Below, piece by piece: positions 9,123 through 18,137 of a stretch of 64,000 nt of DNA. Position numbers and translations under genes: made by a program. This DNA comes from Cytophagaceae bacterium (lineage in GTDB: Bacteria > Bacteroidota > Bacteroidia > Cytophagales > Flexibacteraceae). The notes under the pieces were generated by a model, which was given only the letters and a program-made list of their open reading frames with translations, searched no databases and was not told the DNA's origin. Location: NCBI GenBank assembly GCA_027490155.1, contig JAIXYP010000007.1:21965-85964 (forward strand), written 5' to 3'. Numbering within the stretch: the first letter of the stretch is position 1; each line of letters begins with the position of its first letter.

Positions 9123-10334
9123 ATGTCTACCTTCCTGAAACGCATACTTACGCACCTAACATTCTATGTATTAGTGGCCATCATTGCGGGCATCTTGTTG
9201 GGGCATTTTGCACCTGCAGAGGCCGTCAAGATGGAGTGGATTGGTAAGTCGTTTATTGATCTGATTAAACTATTCATTGCCCCCATTATTTTCCTGACCA
9301 TTGTGCTTGGAATAGGGTCAATGGGTAACCTTAAAAAGGTAGGCAAGATAGGCCTCAAATCATTGATCTATTTCGAGGTTGTGACGACTGTCTCCTTGGC
9401 CATTGGTGTGATCGTGGCCTTGGTGCTCCAACCTGGCAGTATTGATAAGTCTGCCCTTATGATGCAGGATGCGACCAAATATACCAGTAGGGCAGGGGAG
9501 GCCTTTAGCTGGTGGAACTTTCTGAAATCCAACACGACAATCCAGATTTTACTAGTTGCGATCATAGTAGGGGTGGGGCTGAGCTATGCCAAAAATCGCA
9601 TCCAGATCGTCAGCAAACTGGAAGTCATTTCTAAGTTCGTTTTCAAGGCCCTCAAGTACGTGATGTACCTCGCACCAGCTGGGGCTTTTGGCGGTATGGC
9701 CTACACGGTTGGCAAGTTCGGCCTAGCCACCATCGTCCCATTAGGTAAACTCATGGGCTGTATGTATATCACGATGGCGGTGTTTATCTTTTTCATATTG
9801 GGTGGGATCATGCGGTACAGCGGCCTTAGTATCGGCAAGTTTTTGCGCTACATCAAGGAAGAAATTTTGGTTGTACTAGGAACCTCTTCATCTGAGACAG
9901 CTATGCCTGGCCTGATGTTCAAACTGGAGCGTTTGGGATGTGATAAATCGGTCGTGGGATTGGTGGTCCCGACTGGCTACTCGTTTAATTTGGACGGCAC
10001 CTCGATCTACCTATCAATGGCTGCTATCTTCTTGGCCCAGCTATATGACGTCCCGCTCAGCTTTGGTGAGTTGGCCTTATTGGTTGGCATCCTGATGCTC
10101 ACGAGCAAAGGTGCGGCTGGTGTCACAGGCTCTGGTTTCATCGTCTTGGCATCTACCTTGGCCTCCATGCATACGATCCCGCTAGAGGGCTTGGCTTTCC
10201 TGCTTGGCGTTGACAAGTTTATGTCCGAGGCAAGAGCCATCACTAACATTATAGGCAATGGGGTTGCCACCTTGGTTATCGCCAAAAGTGAAAATGAACT
10301 AGACGCCGAGTTGGTATCAGTGATTGCGAAGTAG
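9123..10334 (+). CDS. dicarboxylate/amino acid:cation symporter (GltP/DctA family)
   Basis: A 403-residue inner-membrane symporter of the DAACS family, which takes up glutamate, aspartate or C4-dicarboxylates with sodium or protons. The diagnostic C-terminal core is present: serine-rich hairpin GTSSSETAMPGLMFKLE, the TM7 motif VVPTGYSFNLDGTSIYLS, the second hairpin TSKGAAGVTGSGF, and a TM8 region with FMSEARAITNIIGNGVATLVIAK. The arginine in MSEARA is at the position linked to acidic amino-acid side-chain recognition in family members, but substrate choice is not certain. As last gene of the run it may import acidic amino acids released outside the cytoplasm, complementing DcuC. Confidence 0.88.
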   Translation: MSTFLKRILTHLTFYVLVAIIAGILLGHFAPAEAVKMEWIGKSFIDLIKLFIAPIIFLTIVLGIGSMGNLKKVGKIGLKSLIYFEVVTTVSLAIGVIVALVLQPGSIDKSALMMQDATKYTSRAGEAFSWWNFLKSNTTIQILLVAIIVGVGLSYAKNRIQIVSKLEVISKFVFKALKYVMYLAPAGAFGGMAYTVGKFGLATIVPLGKLMGCMYITMAVFIFFILGGIMRYSGLSIGKFLRYIKEEILVVLGTSSSETAMPGLMFKLERLGCDKSVVGLVVPTGYSFNLDGTSIYLSMAAIFLAQLYDVPLSFGELALLVGILMLTSKGAAGVTGSGFIVLASTLASMHTIPLEGLAFLLGVDKFMSEARAITNIIGNGVATLVIAKSENELDAELVSVIAK

Positions 10335-10457
10335 GGAGGCAGAACTCTGATTGAGAAAGCCACTTTCGCCTTCGGACACGAGTCTGTAGGTAGGTTATGA
10401 TTTCATTATGATCTGATCTATCCACTCGTTGATCATCTACCAATAGGGTCAGTGGAT

Positions 10458-10465
10458 TAGTTTTG
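10458..10465 (+). promoter_or_regulatory. candidate -7 box upstream of the repeat protein gene
   Basis: TAGTTTTG matches the Bacteroidota -7 pattern TAnnTTTG and lies about 40 bp before the ATG at 10506. The nearest upstream TTG is about 26 bp away, slightly too far, so only the -7 element is supported. Confidence 0.35.
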
Positions 10466-10505
10466 TGCGTTTAGGTAAGGATCAGTTGGTAGGTACTCAA
10501 TATCT

Positions 10506-13136
10506 ATGTGGTCCTATGTCCTCAAAATCCTAAACTGCTCCACAATGCGCTTGATGATTGCTAGGACTACCGACCACAGATATATTGTCCAACTAACTAG
10601 GCACTCATGGGCAATCTGGATATCGCTCTTCGCATTTGGGGGCCTAGTTTTGCCAGCAACAGGACAGGAAGTTGATACCACCTTATGGCAAACCAATCGC
10701 CCTGTTAATGCCATTGTCAGATCAGGCAATACGGTTTATGTTGGCGGATCCTTTAGCTACGTTGGCCCAAATACCGGCAATGGTGTCCCACTTAGCTTAA
10801 CCACGGGAGCGCCAGAGCCCGCTTTCCCTAAGGTCAATGGTTTTGTCCATGTAACCGTTCCAGATGGTTTTGGTGGATGGTACATCGGCGGTGAGTTCAC
10901 TGCTATTGGCAAAGTGCCGCGAAACCGCCTTGCGCATTTGAACCCTGATTTTACTCTAGATATGGCTTGGGATCCCAACCCTGATGCCTTGGTGAGGTCT
11001 ATCGTCCGGACAGGTGGGATTGTCTATGTTGGTGGTAACTTCACAACCATTGGTGGCCAATCAAGGACGGCCTTAGCTGCGCTCGATGCTGTGACTGGTC
11101 AGGCAAGCCTCTGGAGCCCGAACCCAAATGGTGCAGTGTATGCCTTATCTGTAAGTGGCAATGTGCTTTATGCCGGGGGTGACTTCACTAACCTCAATGG
11201 GCAACCACGTGAGCGAATTGCTGCCATTGATCTGACCACCAACCTCAATACAAGCTGGAATCCTGGCTGCGGCGGCACAGTTTACACCATACTCCCAAAC
11301 GGAAACGCAGTTTATGTCGGTGGGTTCTTTGGTGCGATTGGTGGCCGGGTCTTGAGCTGCCTTGCCGGCCTTGATGCCACCACTGGCCAGTCCATCAGTT
11401 GGATCCCCGAGGCTGATGGTCGCGTGCTGGGTCTTGTCCTCAATGGTAATATCCTCTATGCCGTTGGTGAGTTCGGTACCGTTGGCGGGCAGCCTCGCAA
11501 CTATATTGCAGCCATAGATATTAGCTCTGGGTTTGTCCTGAGCTGGAACCCCAACGCCTCAGGTTTTGTAAGCACCTTGGTCGTAAGCGGGAACACTGCT
11601 TATGTTGGCGGTGAGTTTACCGATATCGGTGGGCAGAACCAGTCGAACCTAGCGGCGCTAGATCTGACAACAGGACAGGCTACTACTTGGGGTGTCAACG
11701 TCGGTGGGCCAGTATCAGCGATGGCTATCAGTGCCAATCATGTATATGTAGGCGGGGGATTTGGGAGCCTTGGTGGGCAGCCACGGCGAAACTTAGCTGC
11801 GTTTGATGTAACCACAGGGCAGGCCACCGGTTGGCGCCCTGACCCTGATGGTGTTGTCAGGGCCTTGGCTGTTAGTGGCAATACTATCTATGTCGGTGGA
11901 CGTTTTGATGCCATTGGGGGTCAGTTTAGGCGCAACCTTGCGGCCCTCAATCTGTTTTCTGGGCAGGCCACAGCATGGGATCCGCGTCCCGATGACCTTG
12001 TGCATACAATTGCCATCAATAGAGAATTGGTTTACGTGGGTGGTAGTTTTGACTCGATAGGAGGGCAAATTCGTCAGCAAATCGCGGCAGTTGACGCCGT
12101 TACCGGTTTGGCCAAAGCTTGGGATCCTCGCGCCAGCAACACTGTCAATATGATTGCCATTGGACCCGGCAAGGTCTATGCAGGAGGCCAATTTTTTAGG
12201 TTTGGTGGTGCCTCTCGATTTTCCGTTGCCGCTACTGACTCGGGTAGCAATAGTGCCTCGACATGGAACCCGTCCGCCAATAATGTTGTCACCTGCTTGG
12301 TAGTCGATCGAAACCTCATTTACGTTGGTGGATATTTCAGCCAGATTGGGGGGCTGAATCGGTTCTGCGCTGCTGCTATTGATGCCACTACGGGCCTTGC
12401 CACTAGCTGGAACCCCAACCCCAATGGTGATGTTCGTGCGATGGTCCTCGGCAATAATACCATGTACTTAGCAGGTACCTTCACAGCAATTGGTGGGCAA
12501 AACCGCAGTCGCATTGGTGCTGTTGACCTTCGGACTGGCACCGTTACCAACTGGAGGGCCAATCCGGATGTACGTGCCACAGCCATCGCTAAGGTCGGTA
12601 ATACCGTCTATGTAGCTGGCGAGTTTCGGACTATTGCTGGTCGTAGTCAGCAATATTTTGCAGCCATCCATGCGACAGACTGTATCACCTCACCCGTCAT
12701 AACCCGTACCGTTGATACCCTCAGCATTGCACAGCCTCCAGCTGGGTCCTCCATCACTTGGTTGTTGAATGGCAATCCCATCATCGGTGCTGAAGCAACT
12801 AAACTAGTCGTTACGACGGTTGGTAACTACCAAGTAGAGGTCACCTCACCAACTGGTTGTACCGTGACTTCTGTACCGTTTTCGGTGGTGACCACCTTAC
12901 CCTCGAACTTGGCACCGACTATATCCCTATATCCTAATCCTACTAATGGCTTTGTCACCTTCGTGGGTGGACCTAACTTCACTAATAGTCCGTTGACGTT
13001 AACTAACATGGTCGGCCAAATATTGCTGACCACCACTTTGACAGATAAGCCCTTAAGCCTAGATCTGTCTAGCTGGCCTAAAGGGGTGTACTTGGTGCGT
13101 GGGGCAGGCAAGGTGATGCGGTTGGTTGTGGGGTAG
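10506..13136 (+). CDS. T9SS-exported protein with 14 propeller-like repeats
   Basis: An 876-residue secreted protein of unknown function. A hydrophobic export segment lies at about 35-54 (WAIWISLFAFGGLVLPATGQ). The first ATG leaves a long n-region, and an in-frame ATG at 10545 could be the real start. Residues of about 60-726 are fourteen repeats of about 48 residues with the core VYVGGxFxxIGGQxRxxLAAlD, a TTGQATxW stretch and NPNxxGxVxAL. An Ig/PKD-like domain follows (about 732-795), then a type A T9SS sorting domain (LYPNPTNGFVTFVGG, then WPKGVYLVRG). It is preceded by a non-coding gap after the symporter and is probably transcribed alone. Surface-anchored or released localisation is expected. 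Confidence 0.85.
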   Translation: MWSYVLKILNCSTMRLMIARTTDHRYIVQLTRHSWAIWISLFAFGGLVLPATGQEVDTTLWQTNRPVNAIVRSGNTVYVGGSFSYVGPNTGNGVPLSLTTGAPEPAFPKVNGFVHVTVPDGFGGWYIGGEFTAIGKVPRNRLAHLNPDFTLDMAWDPNPDALVRSIVRTGGIVYVGGNFTTIGGQSRTALAALDAVTGQASLWSPNPNGAVYALSVSGNVLYAGGDFTNLNGQPRERIAAIDLTTNLNTSWNPGCGGTVYTILPNGNAVYVGGFFGAIGGRVLSCLAGLDATTGQSISWIPEADGRVLGLVLNGNILYAVGEFGTVGGQPRNYIAAIDISSGFVLSWNPNASGFVSTLVVSGNTAYVGGEFTDIGGQNQSNLAALDLTTGQATTWGVNVGGPVSAMAISANHVYVGGGFGSLGGQPRRNLAAFDVTTGQATGWRPDPDGVVRALAVSGNTIYVGGRFDAIGGQFRRNLAALNLFSGQATAWDPRPDDLVHTIAINRELVYVGGSFDSIGGQIRQQIAAVDAVTGLAKAWDPRASNTVNMIAIGPGKVYAGGQFFRFGGASRFSVAATDSGSNSASTWNPSANNVVTCLVVDRNLIYVGGYFSQIGGLNRFCAAAIDATTGLATSWNPNPNGDVRAMVLGNNTMYLAGTFTAIGGQNRSRIGAVDLRTGTVTNWRANPDVRATAIAKVGNTVYVAGEFRTIAGRSQQYFAAIHATDCITSPVITRTVDTLSIAQPPAGSSITWLLNGNPIIGAEATKLVVTTVGNYQVEVTSPTGCTVTSVPFSVVTTLPSNLAPTISLYPNPTNGFVTFVGGPNFTNSPLTLTNMVGQILLTTTLTDKPLSLDLSSWPKGVYLVRGAGKVMRLVVG
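10683..12683 (+). repeat. fourteen tandem coding repeats of about 144 bp
   Basis: Counting the recurring Y(V/A)GG-F motif gives fourteen units, each about 48 codons. The protein consensus is much better conserved than the DNA, so the array is old rather than a recent expansion. Fourteen fits two seven-bladed propellers, which is an inference. Confidence 0.8.
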
Positions 13137-13316
13137 TGGGGGCTTTCTGAACTCGAATTTCTCCGAATTGAAAGGAGTTTTAGAACAGTGTTTGCTATTT
13201 TGCTCAACATAATCGCCGCCAGGACATTAGTTGATTCGTAGGCCTATCCCAAAAGTCCTTAGATCACATTTTTATATTCTGAGTTCAGACAAAGCGCAAA
13301 GGAGCCATTTAACCCG

Positions 13317-13324
13317 CACCTTTG
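13317..13324 (+). promoter_or_regulatory. -7 box for tadA
   Basis: CACCTTTG followed by C, seven of eight matches to TAnnTTTG, 21 bp before the tadA ATG. It closely resembles the boxes before yciH (16022), deaD (62047) and the glutamate dehydrogenase gene (42678). No good -33 TTG is visible. Confidence 0.45.
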
Positions 13325-13345
13325 CCCTAAGATTTTTCTAATCAA

Positions 13346-13795
13346 ATGCCCCTAGCCCTACCAACCCACGAAGACTACATGCGCCAAGCCCTAGCCCAAG
13401 CGCAGTTGGCTTATGATGCAGGTGAGGTGCCTGTTGGGGCGGTGATGGTGTTAGATGGTCGGGTCATCAGCAGAGGGTATAACCAAACAGAAACGCTGCG
13501 TGACCCCACTGCCCATGCCGAGATGCTAGCCATCACGGCGGCAACACACTACCTCGGGGCTAAGTACTTAACTCAATGTACGCTTTATGTCACGCTTGAG
13601 CCCTGCCTGATGTGTGGTGCCGCACTAGGCTGGGCACAACTAGGAGGATTGGTCATCGGGGCGGCTGATTTCAAGAAGGGTTATCAGGTGATGCAGCCAA
13701 AGGCATTGCACCCCAAGACCAAGGTCCTGACAGGTGTTTTGGCTGACGAATGCCAAGCCATGTTGCTGTCTTTTTTTGGTCAGTTGCGGAAATAG
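13346..13795 (+). CDS. tadA: tRNA-specific adenosine deaminase TadA
   Basis: A 149-residue cytidine-deaminase-fold enzyme that converts adenosine-34 to inosine in the anticodon of tRNA-Arg(ACG). The zinc site is complete: His57 with catalytic Glu59 in PTAHAEM, and Cys87/Cys90 in EPCLMCGAAL. The N-terminal AGEVPVGAVMV and NQTETLRDPTAHAE segments and the GAADFKKG loop are typical of TadA rather than of free-base deaminases. Length matches the family (about 150-165). It is preceded by its own -7 box and is probably monocistronic or co-transcribed with the downstream gene. The start at ATG 13346 is unambiguous. Confidence 0.92.
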   Translation: MPLALPTHEDYMRQALAQAQLAYDAGEVPVGAVMVLDGRVISRGYNQTETLRDPTAHAEMLAITAATHYLGAKYLTQCTLYVTLEPCLMCGAALGWAQLGGLVIGAADFKKGYQVMQPKALHPKTKVLTGVLADECQAMLLSFFGQLRK

Positions 13796-13938
13796 CCTTT
13801 TGATTCCTAATTTTCGCCTTGGCAGTCTACATCCATTTTGGCTATGCTACTGCTTGCGCGTTGATATTGAACAGATTGATACACAAACCTGAATTCCTGT
13901 TGGGCGATATACGAAGGCTAACCTATTGTGGTTGGCTG

Positions 13939-16002
13939 ATGATAATTTTTACCTGTTTGGTAGCCAATGCTTGTTTTGCCCAAACTAAAGTGGCAAGGTC
14001 ATGGTACTTGGACTCAATGAATGTGCAACTCTGGCAAACGGAGGGTAGGGGACAGGTAGTAGGTTTGACGGCACCTTTCCCGAAGGCAGCAGTTCAGACC
14101 CGTCGTGGATTGCTAGGCTCAGTGCCATCGGCGGCTCGATATGATTTACATGGCAAAGCAATCAGGTTTTTGGCATGGGTGGGTCTCCGATCTACTGCAG
14201 CCAACAAAGCTGTTTTCTCGGTTTTGGCGGATGGGCAGGAGCTTTTCAGAAGCGACTCTTTGCTGCCTAGTGCTACCCCTTTACTGATTGATCTTGACCT
14301 CACAGGTAAACAGAACCTAGAGCTACTGGTCGATGCTGGTTGGGCCACAGAGCTCAAACCATGTGCCTTTTGGGCTGATGCGCGGATCGTGGTCCAACCA
14401 TTGGCGTCCTATCCACAAGACCAGCCTGTCATCATTCCGTTCCTCAACGAAGCAGATGCCCCTGCCGTCGGTGAGATTTTCAGCCGCCCCTATTGTGCGC
14501 TGCCTAAAACCTTAAGCTACCGTCCAGGCCAGATCATTAGGCAGCGTTTGATGGTAACAGGTCCTAGGCCAATTTCCGTTAAAGTTGTTGGTTTGCCCGC
14601 CGGAATCACCCATGATCCTGAAACGCAAACCCTAAATGGCCGTATCGAGAACATGGGTAACTACCCCTTCGCCATTGTGGTCAATGCGGGTGGTACGACC
14701 CTCAAACATTACGTTACACTCCAGATTGGCCTAGCCCCCCCACCTCAATTGCCATTACGTGGCTGGATAAGCCCTCGACTATTAGGTCCCATCCTGCGCC
14801 AGACCGATGTGCAACAAGCTGGGATGGGCCTGATCAACTCGGGCTTGGCAGATTTGGGCTTTGACTGGCTTGTGATTGGCGAAGGTTGGCAGGGTCAGCG
14901 CGAAGGTCGATACCATGCCTTGCAACCAAACGAGCGATTTAGGGAGCTGCCCGGTCTAATCAACAAATCAAGGCAACTGGGCCTCAAGGCTGGGCTATGG
15001 CTCAGCACCGAACGCTATTCGGCCAGTGGGTATATTGGCAGCCATGCTGACACTTGGATTGGTGCTCTGAAAGATGAGTTTAATGGATTGCCTCGGGGCA
15101 AGTTTAGCTTTGCTGCTGAGGACGTCAAGCAGTGGAACGAATGGAGGGTGGATGGACTTTGGCTTTATGGGCCAGACCTGGAGCCTGCCGATGTTGCGAC
15201 CTATAACGCCCAAATGGCCAAGGCACTCCCTACCCGTTTGCTATCTCTGGAACATAACAAACTCCGACCTACGAGCTTTAAACTTCCCTCTGGACAGGCC
15301 CAGCAACAGTTGTTTGAGTCCACCACTCGCCCGACGGACTCGTGGTTTGTGTTACGACAGCAGGTTTTGGCTGCCACCAAAGGCCTAAATCCTGATCTTC
15401 CCATAACAGGTCGCCTCATCTTATCCGAGCCGATCGGTATGACGGGTCCCAATGGCCAGGTTATCAAAGGACGCCGTGCAAGACTATCAGCCCATACCCG
15501 GCGGTTACAGTTTGGGCTATATTCCTTGCTCGGCCTACCCCTCTGGCTTCAGGATAACCCACTTTGGTTGCTCAAGCACAACCCTAATGACCTTTATTGG
15601 CTTACCAATCAGGAGGTGCTGGCCATACAACGGGACCAAAGCTCCGTGGCAACCTGTGCGCAATGGGATCAACAGCATCAAACAGGTATCTGGGCCCGCC
15701 ACCTAGAGAATGGCAGTACTGTCGTAGGATGGCTCAACATGACAGGGCAGGTTCAGACTATCCCTTTTCAGATAACGGGTACCTTTGCTGTGCGTGACCT
15801 TTGGCGTCATGAGTCAATTGGTGATGTGCCTGGAACAGGGGAGATCAGCTGTGAGGTGGCACCTTATGGGCTTGAGCTTTGGCTCCTGACCCCAATCAAA
15901 GCCAAGGTCAAAGGTGTCAAGGGTAAAATCAGCCCAGCTATGTTTAAGTCTGCTCAAAGCCCGAGACGCAAAGTCCCAGCAAATCCAAATCTTAAGCGTT
16001 AA
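13939..16002 (+). CDS. secreted NPCBM / GH27-like protein with degenerate active site
   Basis: A 687-residue exported protein starting at ATG 13939, which gives a compact signal peptide (IIFTCLVANACFAQ); the frame is open back to a TTG at 13819. Modules in order: NPCBM carbohydrate-binding-like domain (about 25-152), a putative Ig-like linker domain (about 185-264), a GH27-type alpha-galactosidase barrel (about 275-565), a C-terminal beta domain (about 570-652) and a basic tail. The barrel aligns by eye along its whole length, but the active site is gone. The GWNSW position reads GWISP, the DDCW position reads GEGW, and the nucleophile motif KYDNC reads as WLYGPD. The acid/base DIDDSW region reads RPTDSW, and the WNDPDM motif is missing. 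It is probably a binding protein or a changed enzyme rather than an alpha-galactosidase. Confidence 0.8.
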   Translation: MIIFTCLVANACFAQTKVARSWYLDSMNVQLWQTEGRGQVVGLTAPFPKAAVQTRRGLLGSVPSAARYDLHGKAIRFLAWVGLRSTAANKAVFSVLADGQELFRSDSLLPSATPLLIDLDLTGKQNLELLVDAGWATELKPCAFWADARIVVQPLASYPQDQPVIIPFLNEADAPAVGEIFSRPYCALPKTLSYRPGQIIRQRLMVTGPRPISVKVVGLPAGITHDPETQTLNGRIENMGNYPFAIVVNAGGTTLKHYVTLQIGLAPPPQLPLRGWISPRLLGPILRQTDVQQAGMGLINSGLADLGFDWLVIGEGWQGQREGRYHALQPNERFRELPGLINKSRQLGLKAGLWLSTERYSASGYIGSHADTWIGALKDEFNGLPRGKFSFAAEDVKQWNEWRVDGLWLYGPDLEPADVATYNAQMAKALPTRLLSLEHNKLRPTSFKLPSGQAQQQLFESTTRPTDSWFVLRQQVLAATKGLNPDLPITGRLILSEPIGMTGPNGQVIKGRRARLSAHTRRLQFGLYSLLGLPLWLQDNPLWLLKHNPNDLYWLTNQEVLAIQRDQSSVATCAQWDQQHQTGIWARHLENGSTVVGWLNMTGQVQTIPFQITGTFAVRDLWRHESIGDVPGTGEISCEVAPYGLELWLLTPIKAKVKGVKGKISPAMFKSAQSPRRKVPANPNLKR

Positions 16003-16021
16003 CGCTAAGCCATTTCTGTTG

Positions 16022-16029
16022 CACCTTTA
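16022..16029 (+). promoter_or_regulatory. candidate -7 box for the yciH-like gene
   Basis: CACCTTTA followed by C, 25 bp before the ATG. The surrounding CCATTT-N5-GCACCTTT also occurs before tadA, and with a shorter gap before the giant gene at 47538, supporting a shared promoter type. Confidence 0.35.
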
Positions 16030-16053
16030 CTTTCTCAACCAAAACGCAAGGTC

Positions 16054-16377
16054 ATGAAATCAAACCGCATAGGTGTCGTCTACAGCACTGATCCCGACTT
16101 TAAGTACACCGATGATAAAGTAGAGGAAGCAGCAACCCTACCACCACAGCAACAACAGTTACGCGTAGCCATTGACCGCAAACAGCGTGGAGGCAAGGTC
16201 GCCACAGTCGTGACTGGCTTTATTGGCACGGTTGCGGATCTAGAGACGCTAGGCAAAAAACTCAAGACCAAACTTGGGGTCGGTGGTGCTGCTAAGGATG
16301 GTGAAATCGTGATCCAGGGCGAGCTTAAGGATAAGGTGATTGCCTTGTTAGTAGCTGATGGATACAAGGCCAAATAA
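16054..16377 (+). CDS. yciH: SUI1/eIF1-like translation factor (YciH family)
   Basis: A 107-residue basic protein with the SUI1 fold typical of bacterial YciH proteins: a variable N-terminus, then LRVAIDRKQRGGKVATVVTGFIGTVADLETLGKKLKTKLGVGGAAKDGEIVIQ as strand-helix core and KVIALLVADGYKAK at the end. The RKxRGGKxVT segment and the GxGG loop are the family signature. Relatives resemble archaeal/eukaryotic eIF1 and are linked to discrimination during initiation; in bacteria the role is accessory. It appears to stand alone, with its own -7-like element and start codon at 16054. Confidence 0.88.
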   Translation: MKSNRIGVVYSTDPDFKYTDDKVEEAATLPPQQQQLRVAIDRKQRGGKVATVVTGFIGTVADLETLGKKLKTKLGVGGAAKDGEIVIQGELKDKVIALLVADGYKAK

Positions 16378-16530
16378 GGTCGGTTTTTTTAGCTCTTCTG
16401 AGGGCTAAATTGCCCATTGTTGATGCCGAACTTGCATTTCACGAGGGCGTATTTAATTGATTGGAAATACTGATTGCTACTGATTAATTGGTTGATAATA
16501 AGTACATTCAGCCTCACAACGAACGCTTTT

Positions 16531-17922
16531 ATGATTAAAACACTTCGCCTAGGCTTGTTCATTGGATCAATCATGATGTATGCCTGCCTGCTGGACGCCC
16601 GGGCTCAATCATCCAGATCCATTGCAGATATTGCCCATAACTATCGCATCGGTAGGGTAGTGGCCGCAAAGGCCCTTCCGAACGCAAGGACGCCGCTCAC
16701 TGCCTCCAATCTCTATACTTTGTCAGTTAGCTCTGGCAGCCGCCCAGCCGAAAATTATGAATGCAAGGTGACGGCTAAAGGGTACATCACGAACATCAAT
16801 CAGGTGAACCCAAATGACAACTCAGACACACTTTTTAAGGTCAACCTGACCTATGCCTCTGACAGCCTACTGACCCACTATAATGAGATGGTGGTGGCCA
16901 GCACCGGAACCAATGGTTATGTTGAGTACAAATATGATCTGCAAGGACGGATGATGTTTGGGAGGGTCATGGACACTACCAGAGGTGAGTTAATGCGAAG
17001 GACCAATACTTGGGCCACGACAGGCAATCATGCGATGGTAGGCAACCTGCAAGCACAAGATGGTTCTGGCCAGCAAGTGTCTTACATCATTCGGTTGAAT
17101 CGCTATCTGGACGTTCAGGGTAAAGTGGTGCGTGACTCGGCCCTGAAGCTACACCCTAGGTTGGGGACATTTGAGCGCTTTAAATCCCTCTATCAGTACG
17201 ACCAGCAAGAAGACCTCGTCGGCATCGTTAACTACAACCGCAACCTGCCTGCAAATAGTTGGGATCTGAGTGACTCGGTCGCTTTCCAGTACCGTAACGA
17301 CACGGCCTACGTGCAGCGTTGGGAAGGGCCCGCCCTTGGCAATGCCTATTCGTTAAGCCAGACACTAAAATACTATCCAGCCAGTGCCCTACGTGGCTAT
17401 CAGGACAGGACAATGGGGATCAGCAGAGCCACAGAGTTTGATGACGATATGGACCTGTTCGGCAATAATTTTTATGGCAGTACTTTTAGGGCAAGCACCA
17501 GACCGACTGACGGTAATCGTGTCATTACCTACTGGACAACCCACCCGACGAATGGCAACCCTAGGCGTGTTTTGACTTACAATGCCTATTTCCCTCGCCC
17601 CTCGACAGGTGCTGTCGATTCGTTGGTTGGTCAAGAGTCGATTTTTTATGACTTTAGTCCGATGATTGTAGGTTTGGCAAAGGCTCAGGTAGCCAAGGTC
17701 AGCATCTACCCCAATCCTACGCAAGACTACCTATTCGTTAAAGGGAATGACTTGGCCAACTTTGCCTCGGCTACGGCCATCAATACCCAAGGCCAGTCAG
17801 TTGCCTTGGCTATTGACCCTAGTCGCAATTGCCTTGATGTTAAGGCCTTGCCTGCTGGTTGTTACCAATTGCTCTTGACTGATCAGCAAGGAATACCTAT
17901 GCGTGCTACATTTGTCAAGTAG
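16531..17922 (+). CDS. T9SS-exported protein of unknown function
   Basis: A 463-residue secreted protein starting at ATG 16531 (signal peptide KTLRLGLFIGSIMMYACLLDARAQ); the open frame reaches back to a TTG at 16474. The middle (about 30-380) is rich in beta-strand-like segments such as ECKVTAKGYITNINQVN, YVEYKYDLQGRMMFGRVMD and LYQYDQQEDLVGIVNYN, which resemble the YD-type or outer-membrane-associated repeats often found in Bacteroidota surface proteins, but I cannot assign a family. The C-terminus is a type A T9SS sorting domain: VSIYPNPTQDYLFVKG, then LPAGCYQLLLTDQQG. A hairpin terminator follows. The role is unknown; surface location is expected. Confidence 0.72.
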   Translation: MIKTLRLGLFIGSIMMYACLLDARAQSSRSIADIAHNYRIGRVVAAKALPNARTPLTASNLYTLSVSSGSRPAENYECKVTAKGYITNINQVNPNDNSDTLFKVNLTYASDSLLTHYNEMVVASTGTNGYVEYKYDLQGRMMFGRVMDTTRGELMRRTNTWATTGNHAMVGNLQAQDGSGQQVSYIIRLNRYLDVQGKVVRDSALKLHPRLGTFERFKSLYQYDQQEDLVGIVNYNRNLPANSWDLSDSVAFQYRNDTAYVQRWEGPALGNAYSLSQTLKYYPASALRGYQDRTMGISRATEFDDDMDLFGNNFYGSTFRASTRPTDGNRVITYWTTHPTNGNPRRVLTYNAYFPRPSTGAVDSLVGQESIFYDFSPMIVGLAKAQVAKVSIYPNPTQDYLFVKGNDLANFASATAINTQGQSVALAIDPSRNCLDVKALPAGCYQLLLTDQQGIPMRATFVK

Positions 17923-17953
17923 ATTCGCAACCAAGGTATGCTTTGATTTTTGG

Positions 17954-17994
17954 GGCAGGAAGCAACTCAACAAGGTTGTCTTTCTGCCTTTTTT
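17954..17994 (+). terminator. intrinsic terminator after the 16531 gene
   Basis: GGCAGGAA pairs with TTTCTGCC (one G-U pair) around a loop that can itself pair CAAC with GTTG, and a run of Ts follows. It lies 32 bp after the stop codon. Confidence 0.7.
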
Positions 17995-18137
17995 CAGGGA
18001 TTTCTAGGATTCGCTGCCCTAATATTGACTACCTTGAGGTATCTGAATTCAGGTCAGACTCCGAGCATCTAGGCTATAATACATGATTATGGTAGCGGAT
18101 TGATCGGAAGTCTATCCCGCCGCCGCTTTGCCACTTT

